A DNA stretch of 64,000 nt, taken from positions 13,541,243 to 13,605,242 of the forward strand of contig JAHCVI010000001.1 in NCBI GenBank assembly GCA_019096155.1, read 5' to 3'. The stretch comes from Staphylotrichum longicolle. Its lineage: Eukaryota > Ascomycota > Sordariomycetes > Sordariales > Chaetomiaceae. The notes beneath the pieces are model-generated. The model did not search any database, had not been told where the DNA came from, and saw only the letters and a program-made list of their open reading frames with translations. Positions 31,942 to 39,995 of this stretch are shown one piece after another (the first letter of the stretch is position 1; every line of letters begins with the position of its first letter). Position numbers and translations under genes: made by a program.

Positions 31942-34506
31942 TTAATCCACGATCCCCTCCGGCAGGATCGACACATAATCCACCGGCGCCGGCTCCAGCC
32001 CGTCAGGCGTGCCGACAATCTTGAGCGTGCTCCCCTTCTTGATCTTCACGCCCGGGAAGGTGATCCTGGTCGCCGTCTGACCATCAATGTACGGCGATGG
32101 CGCCCGGCCCAGGTTGTACTCGATATCCCCCTTCCACTTGCCCACCAGCCCGTCGCCCACATACAGCTCCCACGTGGCGTTTCCGAGTGCCATGTCATAG
32201 TAGTTCACCGCCAGGTCATACTTGCCCGTCTGGACCTTGTCCAGCACCGCGCTCGCCGTCGCCCGGGTCGAGTTGTCCTTGGTCACGATGCAGCGGAACC
32301 CGCTCGCCGCCTCGAAGGGGCTGACGTCGTACCGCCGGTACCCGTCCAGCTTCATGTCCTCGGCCTCGATGCGGTACGGGTGGTTGCCCACGCGGCGCTT
32401 GGTGTCGGCGATGCCCGACTTGTTGAAGTAGAACATGTTGACGCTGTCGCGCCACACGAGCGAGTGGCCGGCCTGGTAGACGAGGCGGTACAGCACGTGC
32501 TCGTACCGCTCGTCGTCGATGCGGCCCTTGAGCGTGCGCCACAGCTGCGGGAACGTCTGCGCCGTGGCGCTGCCCTCGTAGTGCGCGTCGTAGAAGTGCT
32601 GGATCACCGTCTTGCCCGACTTGAGGCGCTGCGTGTAGGGCACGTGGTGGAACCAGAGGAGGAGGTTGTCGGGCGTCGTCTCGACCTTCTCGTACATGGC
32701 AGCGATCTCGGGGGGGTACTGGCCAGCGAAGCCGGTGCCGTTCCACACGGTGCGGTCCATGCCGATGGAGTCGGCGTCCGCGCGGGTCCACTGGCCCCAG
32801 GGGTTGCCGTCCTGCGAGGCCGGGTTGGGGCCGTAGTGGCCCAGGAGGATGTCGGTGAGCGTCTGGATGCCGAGGTTGCCCGAGTAGTTCTCGTAGGCGG
32901 GCCACGAGGCCATCGACATCTTGGTGATGACGTCGATGACCTTCTTGTCGTCGCTGAAGGTGAGCTTGATCCACTCCTTGAGCAGGCCCTCGGAGGTGGC
33001 GCTCGAGTCCCACGCGAGCTTGCCGTACGCGTACAGGTTGGACATGGCCAGGTGGCTGCCGAGCCACGTCGTGTTGGTGCCGACGTTGACGACGCCCGCG
33101 TAGCCGCCCAGCTTGCGCGGGAAGCGCTTGCCGCTGAGGATGTCGGCCGTCGTGGAGCGCTTGCCGTCGACGCGGAAGTCGAAGTCGAGGATCTCCTTCC
33201 ACATGGGCGCGAGATACACCAGGTGGGCCTGCTGGCCGAGGTACTCCTGGGTGATCTGCAGCTCGATTGTCGCGCCAGTCCGCTTCAGGTGCGAAAAGAG
33301 TGGCGAGACGGGCTCGCGGACCTGGAAGTCGATGGGGCCGTACTTGATCTGAACCACGACGTTGTCGTCGAACTTGTCATCAAGACCATCAAAGTAGTGG
33401 GTCGCAGCGTTGGCGCGGTCGGCCTTCCAGTCCAGGGTCTGGTTGAGGGTCCTGTGGTCGTAGACGAAAGCGCGGAAGAGGATGATGCCGCCGTGGGGCT
33501 TCAGAGTGTGCGCAAACATGTTGGCGCCGTCAGCCAGCGTGCGATTGTAAGTCATGGGACCCGGCTGGCCCTCCGAGTTGGCCTTGACGAGGTAGCCGGC
33601 CATGTCGGGGATTCTCTTGTACAGCTCGTCAGCAATGTGCTGCCACCAGTCGACAACCGTCTTGTCGAGAGGGTCAAAGGTCGAGAGCCCGCCAAGAGTC
33701 TGAGGAGCGGCGAAGTTGAGCGAGACGCCGATCTGGACACCGTAAGGCCGGAGTGTATTGGCAATCCTCGCGAGGCCGTCCATGTTCTCAGGGGTTAGGG
33801 TCTTGATGTCCGCGTTGACATTGTTGACGACGACGGCGTTGATGCCAATCGAGGCAAGGAGGCGCCCATACTGGCCGACCCGGGTCAGGTCGTCGCGGAT
33901 CTTGCCGTCCCAGAAGAAGATGGAGTCGCCGCCGTAGCCTCTCTCGACGCTGCCGTGGGTGCCGCCATCTTGCATGTTGTCCCACTGGTTGACCCATCGG
34001 ATCGGGGCCTGGGGATTCGAGGTCACGGTGAAGTCCGAGCAGTTGCCCTGGGCGAGCAGGGAGAGGTAGTGGAAAGCACCGTACAGGGCTCCACGCTCGT
34101 TCTGGCCGAGGATCAGAACGTTACCGCGAGACACGCTGAGGTAGAAGCCGTCGTCGATCAACTTGGGGAGGCGGGCTGCAGCGCTGGGGTTGCTGTCGAC
34201 GTAAGCAGCGACTGTTCCCACGGTGGCCGTGGTGTCGCGAGAAGGGGGGCGTTGGCCATGACCGCGGCGAGCGTCAGCGGTGTCGAGCTCCAGCTTCTTG
34301 CCAAAGATGCCGTTGATGCCCTGCGAGAGCTCCTGGCCAGCCGTGTAGACCGGGTACCCCTCGGTGGCGTTCAGGGTGACGATGGCGGAGGGGAGCTTGT
34401 TGTGGTAACCCTTTGCGCCCTGGATCCGGGCGTAGCGCAGCCAGGCATTGAGACCATCCTCTGCGGCCGCCAGGCCGATGGCCGCGAGCAGCAGTAAGCT
34501 CCTCAT
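31942..34506 (-). CDS. aguA: Secreted alpha-glucuronidase, GH67
   Basis: An intronless gene of 854 residues, typical for GH67. The enzyme removes 4-O-methyl-D-glucuronic acid from the end of xylo-oligosaccharides, working with xylanases on glucuronoxylan outside the cell. The start at 34506 is chosen because it opens a clean signal peptide (MRSLLLLAAIGLAAAEDG); the frame extends 21 codons further up without family resemblance. Catalytic residues are visible: Glu312 in KANSEGQPGP as acid, and Asp393 (KYGPIDF) with Glu421 (ITQEYLGQ) as the basic pair. Their spacing of 28 equals that of Asp365 and Glu393 in the Cellvibrio enzyme. The N-terminal hexosaminidase-like domain, central barrel and helical C-terminal domain are all present. 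Several N-glycosylation sites fit secretion. No other plant-wall enzyme is adjacent. Confidence 0.95.
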   Translation of the reverse strand: MRSLLLLAAIGLAAAEDGLNAWLRYARIQGAKGYHNKLPSAIVTLNATEGYPVYTAGQELSQGINGIFGKKLELDTADARRGHGQRPPSRDTTATVGTVAAYVDSNPSAAARLPKLIDDGFYLSVSRGNVLILGQNERGALYGAFHYLSLLAQGNCSDFTVTSNPQAPIRWVNQWDNMQDGGTHGSVERGYGGDSIFFWDGKIRDDLTRVGQYGRLLASIGINAVVVNNVNADIKTLTPENMDGLARIANTLRPYGVQIGVSLNFAAPQTLGGLSTFDPLDKTVVDWWQHIADELYKRIPDMAGYLVKANSEGQPGPMTYNRTLADGANMFAHTLKPHGGIILFRAFVYDHRTLNQTLDWKADRANAATHYFDGLDDKFDDNVVVQIKYGPIDFQVREPVSPLFSHLKRTGATIELQITQEYLGQQAHLVYLAPMWKEILDFDFRVDGKRSTTADILSGKRFPRKLGGYAGVVNVGTNTTWLGSHLAMSNLYAYGKLAWDSSATSEGLLKEWIKLTFSDDKKVIDVITKMSMASWPAYENYSGNLGIQTLTDILLGHYGPNPASQDGNPWGQWTRADADSIGMDRTVWNGTGFAGQYPPEIAAMYEKVETTPDNLLLWFHHVPYTQRLKSGKTVIQHFYDAHYEGSATAQTFPQLWRTLKGRIDDERYEHVLYRLVYQAGHSLVWRDSVNMFYFNKSGIADTKRRVGNHPYRIEAEDMKLDGYRRYDVSPFEAASGFRCIVTKDNSTRATASAVLDKVQTGKYDLAVNYYDMALGNATWELYVGDGLVGKWKGDIEYNLGRAPSPYIDGQTATRITFPGVKIKKGSTLKIVGTPDGLEPAPVDYVSILPEGIVD

Positions 34507-35528
34507 TGTCCAGTGCTTGTGGAGGACGACCGGTGATGCTGTCGCCTCATGTTGGCCTGGAGGGATCACCTTCCCGTGTATAAATGCTTCCAGAACACCG
34601 GGACTCCGAGTAGTATTGCCCCTGCTGCCAAGCCCTCAAGGTTTCCACCCATTAATTTATCCTAAATCGATCAACCTGCTTCCCCTCTGCCAAGATGAAG
34701 CAATGGATCCTCGTCTCGTGGCCAGGATGTTTTTCCACCCGTAGGATGACTCCGCACCAGGTTGGAGAAGTCGAAGAATGGGGTAGTGCGGGGGATGGAG
34801 AAGCTTCCTCCCCCCTCCGGATTGGGGCAACATGCCCATCCCTCGCTGCTAAGTGGGGCGATGTAACGGCGACCCGGTCCTCCAGCCGTTGACCGTTGAC
34901 GTATTGCGCACCCAATTCAGCCTGTTCTTAAGGCCGAGGAATTGAGATGGCTCGGCAGTGCAAGGACTCAGCTGATGGCTTACTCCGAGGTTCCTAACGA
35001 GGGCTGCCAACCCCCGGCGATATGAAGTGATCCGTGTAATACTGCTGCCCAGCCCTTCGTTGAGCGGTTGATGTGACAGTGGGTAAATGAGAGCTGAGGA
35101 CACACTCGGCGACCTATTTTCTTAGGGTCTATCATGCGGACAACACTGATAGAGCAACCACTGTGCCATTGCGGTCGCAGTTGAATCTCAAGTGTTAATA
35201 ATGAGCTCGGCTGACGTCTAAAAAGTAAGGTCCGCTGCGGACTGCTAGACTAGGCACGGTAGGCATTGTACCAGGAACAAGTTTTGGTACAATCGGTGAG
35301 TCTGGCGATGTTGGGTTTGGTGCCGATATCTCCAATACGTTGAACACTGCTACGCTTTCTCATCTACGATGTTGAAAGCATGGCAGGCGTAAGTTTACAG
35401 GTGGGACTCGTGAATCTGCTGTTCGCCAACATACACCATGTCAGACTTAACTTGCTTTATCACCTCCATCTGAGAACATGGCAGTGTAAGACAGCGATCC
35501 TGCTTTCGATTCTTCCCATACCATGCGC
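34507..35528. promoter_or_regulatory. Upstream region of GH67
   Basis: About 1 kb. Short matches to CreA (SYGGRG, near 34518 and 34557) and XlnR/XYR1-like GGCWWW sites occur, but such short motifs are expected by chance, so regulation by carbon source is only a guess. No gene is supported in this stretch. Confidence 0.3.
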
Positions 35529-37958
35529 TCAATAGATTTCGAAAACTTCACATTTGGGTCCAGGAACCCGCTTCCCAGGGTCAGGTTCCCCGCCGTCCTC
35601 TGAAGTGCGCTTATAGCCCTTCTGGTCTCTTGTAATCCAGTACTCACCAACACTGTTAATCCCTGTGCCCTTGAGCTTCTTGAACTTCTGACCCGGCTCA
35701 GGCGGTGTACACAAGAACTCGCCATACATGATGCCGTCGACATAGGCGTACCCCTGCAGCGTGAATCCTGCATCCGCTGCCTGGCCCCGCGGCCGTAGCA
35801 CGATCGGGTGTTTCTCCTGGTGCAGGATTGTCACCAGGTCTCCAGGGCGCACAGACTCGTGGCCGGCCCCGATGAAGCCGCCGGCGGTTTTGAACAGCGT
35901 GGTGTGTCTGTTCTCGTTTCCGACGCGTTGCGGCCACTCCCGGGGAAGGAAAGCAACTTGCTCCGCCAACGTCATCGACCCGGGATCTGCGCACAGTTGA
36001 GGCAAGGGTCCTCTCCTGTCGGTAACAAAGTCGGCTTGGGCTTGGGTCAAGCTATCGAGGTCAATGTGCTCGCGGCGGAAGATGGTGCTGATAAGGTTCC
36101 GCTCCTCCTTGTTCATTAGGCGGCCAGAGCGGAAGTTCTCCAGACGGATGCCATCACGACGGTCGCGGAGGATGGTGCGCCAGATACGGTCTTCTTCGTC
36201 TCCCCGCTGGTCCTCTTCCTCTTCGTCCTCTTCCTCTTCGTCCTCTTCCTCCTCCTCCTCCTCCTCCTCTTCTTCTTCGTCCTCTTCCTCCTCCTCCTCT
36301 TCCTGCTCGTCCTCGTCCTGCTCGTCCCCTTCCTCCTCGTTCTCCTCATCCTTTTCGTTTTCCTCCTCCTCGTCTCCCTTTTCTTCATCTCCCGTCTCAT
36401 TCTCTTCACCGCCATCCAGATCCTCTTCGTCACCCTCTTTTCCCTGCTTATCCGCGTCCTCAACTCCCCATCTTAGCCCGCGGCCCTCTCTAGGCAGTCC
36501 GGCAAACTCAACAATTGAGCGAAGCCAGGCATCTACATCCTTAATCTTGGCATTCAGCACATCCCACTCCGTCGCATGCGTCCACTCTGGAGGAGTCATG
36601 ACCTCCGTGATCGTATCGACCCGACAGCCCGGATGACGAAGGACCGTCCCGCTGCCCACGTCCCCACGCTTCCAAACCTCCCACGGTTCCATCCACGCCG
36701 CCGGCTGCGTGCTAGCAAGAGCATCGTGGGGGTTGACGCCCAGTCCATGCCTGCCCACATCCGTCCAGTCCGGCACCCACGAGGGCAAGGGGCTCGCACC
36801 CGCTTTTGGCGCCACGCAGAACAGACTAAACGGCGTGGTGCCCCCGCCGCCCCGTTCCAGCACCGCCCTGGTGAACTCGGCAAACACGTCGACAAACGAC
36901 CTCGAGTAGTCGGGCCGCATCCCGAGCCTCTCCTCCTCCCCGTTGATCCCGAGCAGCGAGTAGACGATATCCCGCGGGTCCGTCGCCGCGTAGTGCGGGC
37001 GGCCCGGCGCGTCCAGGTACTCGACGACGATCTGGGCGAGGGGAATCGGCTCGCCGGCGCGGTGCTGGCGGCGCGCGACGAGGGCCTTGACGCGGAAGAG
37101 CATGGTCCACGACCACAGGGCCGTGCCGAAGCCGTCGTACTCCGGGTAGCGCGGGATGACGCCCGCGGCCAGGGTGTACCACACCGCGGTGAGGGTCGCG
37201 TCGAAGGCGTCGAGAGAGACGGATTTGCTCCCGCAGAAGAGGGTGGCTTCCTTGGCGAGGGCGACTTCCTGCATGATCCAGACGCGGACCCAGTAGTCGC
37301 GCTGCAGGAGATCTTGGATGCCCGCTTGGAGGTTGTTTTGAGGGGGCGGGGTGAGCATGCCCTCTTCGTTGAGGAGGTCGAGGATGAAACGGCCGAGCTG
37401 GGAATCGGTGAGGGGCGCGTTGCCTGCCTTGTAGACGTCGATGTAGTCGTAGATCTCCTGCTTGTGCGGGTCTCTGTAGTCCATGGCGTTGAGGTCCATC
37501 GCGCCGCAGGCGAGTGCGCGGGCTCCGAAGCGGGCGAGGAAGTCCATGGCTGCGTCGCTGTCCACGGTGGCAGGCCCCAGCCAGATTTGGACGTGGTCAG
37601 CCAGACGGTAGACATCGCGCATCTGGTCAACTTGCCAGCTCTTCTCATCCGTGTTGGATTGTTGGATGCAGATTGCGTCGATCCAGAGCCACGAGTCTAT
37701 CCCCTGCTCTCGGAAACGCTCGAGGCCAGCGTGTAAGTTGCGGCCAATAGAAAATGGCTTGTTGTTGATATCGACTTCGACGGGATTGCGCTGATCTCCC
37801 CAGACGTACGACATTGCGGCGTAAGCAACGCCATCATCCAGCGAGACGTGCTGCAATTCGAGAGCGATCGCAGCCTTGGGGTCTGCCAGCGTGACGGGTG
37901 CGAGGCGGACGAGGCGGATCTCACGCCGCGAGCGGTCGAGGGCATCGTGGGTGAACAT
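35529..37958 (-). CDS. HET-domain protein with acidic repeat tract
   Basis: A single exon of 809 residues. The N-terminal half is a heterokaryon-incompatibility (HET) domain with all three blocks: YAAMSYVWGD (about 47), LWIDAICIQQ (about 90) and YWVRVWIMQEVALAK (about 220). HET domains, which are TIR-related, trigger cell death after non-self fusion or danger sensing; here the target is unknown. Residues about 500-600 form an almost uninterrupted Glu/Asp tract, encoded by a GAG/GAA/GAC repeat (36190-36440), which splits the protein in two. A conserved C-terminal part follows (SMTLAEQVAFLPREWP, GAGHESVRPGDLV, LRPRGQ), the usual C-terminal extension of this subfamily. The tract is unusual and may be length-variable. 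No signal peptide or membrane helix was seen. Confidence 0.9.
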   Translation of the reverse strand: MFTHDALDRSRREIRLVRLAPVTLADPKAAIALELQHVSLDDGVAYAAMSYVWGDQRNPVEVDINNKPFSIGRNLHAGLERFREQGIDSWLWIDAICIQQSNTDEKSWQVDQMRDVYRLADHVQIWLGPATVDSDAAMDFLARFGARALACGAMDLNAMDYRDPHKQEIYDYIDVYKAGNAPLTDSQLGRFILDLLNEEGMLTPPPQNNLQAGIQDLLQRDYWVRVWIMQEVALAKEATLFCGSKSVSLDAFDATLTAVWYTLAAGVIPRYPEYDGFGTALWSWTMLFRVKALVARRQHRAGEPIPLAQIVVEYLDAPGRPHYAATDPRDIVYSLLGINGEEERLGMRPDYSRSFVDVFAEFTRAVLERGGGGTTPFSLFCVAPKAGASPLPSWVPDWTDVGRHGLGVNPHDALASTQPAAWMEPWEVWKRGDVGSGTVLRHPGCRVDTITEVMTPPEWTHATEWDVLNAKIKDVDAWLRSIVEFAGLPREGRGLRWGVEDADKQGKEGDEEDLDGGEENETGDEEKGDEEEENEKDEENEEEGDEQDEDEQEEEEEEEDEEEEEEEEEEEEDEEEEDEEEEDQRGDEEDRIWRTILRDRRDGIRLENFRSGRLMNKEERNLISTIFRREHIDLDSLTQAQADFVTDRRGPLPQLCADPGSMTLAEQVAFLPREWPQRVGNENRHTTLFKTAGGFIGAGHESVRPGDLVTILHQEKHPIVLRPRGQAADAGFTLQGYAYVDGIMYGEFLCTPPEPGQKFKKLKGTGINSVGEYWITRDQKGYKRTSEDGGEPDPGKRVPGPKCEVFEIY
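36190..36440 (-). repeat. GAG/GAA-rich microsatellite within HET gene
   Basis: Roughly 250 bases of GAG, GAA and GAC triplets on the minus strand encode the Glu/Asp tract. Interruptions are few, so slippage variants are likely between strains. Confidence 0.75.
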
Positions 37959-38751
37959 ATTTACACTGGAACTGACGTATCAAACTGCTGTGTTGTGGTG
38001 TAGTGTAATGAAGACTTGAAATTGTAATTCTTGCCAGCTCGAACGCTCCAAATAAATCAAAGAACGAAGGAGGGTAGATATCAATAGACCATGCTTCCCC
38101 ACTTCTTTAACCTTGCTTCACCATATCATGCCATTCATGCCGCTTCGGGTTTGCTGCACAGAAACCCAGCCGGACTTGGCTTGTTCTGGGTTTCCTTCAG
38201 CCCCCAGCTGCTGACTGCATGGGCCAAGACGCCAGCAACAAGCATTGCGTCCACCCTTCTCTCTATTATTAGAACCGAGAATTGGAGAGAATGGTCCGCG
38301 CACGGCGGTCCAAACGTCGCAGTTAAGCGATACTCTGGTAAGCTCTTATCAGCTTGGTAGATACGTAAGAGGTTGGTATGTAGAAAAAAGGGATCTCGAA
38401 TATATGTACTACGAAGCTCTAGAGAGCAGCTCTCCTTTGTAACGAGTATAACACCGTTTGCCCCTTATTTTCCACTACAAGAACTCCCTACAGTATGACA
38501 CCAAACCATAGCTTTGGGACATTAGTTTCAAGTTTTCTTTCCAGGACGTCCAACGCGGAGTCTGTAATTGCCCTGGGTTTCGGGTGTTCCAAGCTCGAGG
38601 CATTTTCTGCCTGCCTAAACTCCTGGCTTTCAACGAACCCCAAACGACTTGATGCTTCCTGTTTTGTAATCTCAGTTGCGAGTATGAGTGAGACTTGCTT
38701 TGACTTGGCCCCGAGCCAAAAACAAAGTGGATCACACAACACCAAAAACAG
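37959..38751. other. Intergenic region upstream of the HET gene
   Basis: About 790 bases with no supported gene. It holds the HET promoter and the region downstream of the tRNA gene. Confidence 0.4.
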
Positions 38752-38843
38752 TGGGCGACCCCGGAATCGAACCGGGGTTTCTTCGGATCGTCTGCGATTT
38801 ATTCAACCACAACGAAGCGTCCTGACCACTAGACTAGTCACCC
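38752..38843 (-). tRNA. tRNA-His (GUG) with 20-base intron
   Basis: Read on the minus strand from 38843: acceptor GGGTGAC pairs with GTCGCCC, D-stem GTCT/GGAC with loop AGTGGTCA, anticodon stem CTTCG/CGAAG, and T-arm CCCGG-TTCGATT-CCGGG. The anticodon loop reads TTGTGG...C, with anticodon GTG. A 20-base insert lies between anticodon position 37 and 38, the standard nuclear intron place. Discriminator base is A at 38752. Directly beyond it five T residues make a Pol III stop. The D-arm matches fungal tRNA-His. The gene lies 94 bases beyond the stop of the HVA1 gene and on the same strand. Confidence 0.9.
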
Positions 38844-38937
38844 TTGAATTCTTGTTTCGCCGAATTCTCTGCAAGCCCTATGTAGCTGCATCCGGAACCC
38901 CACTTTTCGCCATCAACTTTGACCCCTATTCTCGCTT

Positions 38938-39260
38938 TCACTTCTTGTACTCCCCATGCTGCAATGTCCCAGGATTGTGCTGGACATGGTGACCGTGTTG
39001 ATCAGTGAAGAGAACCTTTTGGAATTGACATTATTAGCACATGAATCTCAGTCTCTCAAAATACATTCATCACGATCCGGGGGGTAAGTTGGCCTAGTGC
39101 CTACCTTGGGCGGGTGCTTCACGCCCTCCTTTTCAGCCTCCTCCTTAGACGTCACAATCTTCTCGACCTCGCCCTCATGTCTGCCGCCGCGCGAGCGTGC
39201 AAAGACATGGTCGCCTTCGTTGATAGGCTCGTTATTCTTGTCCTTGACCTCCGATGGCAT
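38938..39260 (-). CDS. HVA1 Tudor-domain small protein
   Basis: Two exons, 39260-39105 and 39015-38938, flank an 89-base intron with branch site TGCTAAT, giving 77 residues; the second exon is only 26 codons. The Hypervirulence-associated protein (HVA1) Tudor domain is complete: EVKDKNNEPINEGDHV, RGGRHEGEV, HPPKVLF joined by splicing, then HNPGTL. In fungi and bacteria this small beta-barrel domain is common but its function is undefined; the name comes from a Cryptococcus mutant. It likely acts in the cytosol or nucleus, as no signal is present. It fits between the tRNA gene and the C2H2/ankyrin gene. Confidence 0.88.
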
Positions 39261-39995
39261 TTTGGTTTGAGACTCTGGCAGGAAACTCGGGCTACGTGGG
39301 ATGGCTGTGCACTGGATGATCGTCCTGGGCGAGATGATGGTAATGTGATGCTCCGGTTGATTTTCGAGTTCGCTGTTATCTCCAACTTAAGTTCCAGGGC
39401 GTCTTTCACCTGTCCTTGATTTTGTGGATAATATCCTGCGTCTTGGTTCTGCAACCGGAGACTACGTCACGCTGTCGTCATTTCCTCGATCGGGACTACA
39501 GGTAGATCTCACACCCAATACGCTCCCGGGAATGAGTGCTTGTGAATGCCATTGAGCTTCAAATGTCGGCATCCGCCAGTCGTGTTCTTTCTACATGTCT
39601 TCCAAGTTGTACCCAAGGCACAGCGGCCCTATCCGGTACCCCTAGTTTCGTCATGTGAAAATGAAGCCATCTGACGCGGCCTGAGACAGCCATTCGGGCT
39701 CGTGGTTGGTGGCCCAGTGCATACCTAGTTATCTGGTCAGACGTGGGAACATGCTTCTGGCTAAAATACCCACATAGCGTGGCTTCCACAAGTGAGACGA
39801 GGGATGCTTGTAGACACTAGAGTACCTAATCCGAGAAGCGAGGCTTTAGGCACCGAATCTCCAACGTACGAAGGTACTTAAAGATCCCTCCTTAGGTAGT
39901 CATGTTCGATCTCTCACTTGTCTATCGCATTCCATCGTCCAATCACTCCCTTACTACTTCACCAGCGCGCCACTTCGGGCGCGGTGGACATTATG
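39261..39995. other. Intergenic region, 735 bases
   Basis: No gene supported. Contains several TACCTA and AGGTAC fragments (near 39822, 39868, 39893), related to the AGGTACCT motif seen elsewhere. Confidence 0.4.

Noticed and set aside
32380..33798. 472-codon plus-strand frame
   Set aside because: Antisense shadow of the intronless GH67 gene.
36576..37736. 386-codon plus-strand frame
   Set aside because: Antisense shadow of the HET gene.
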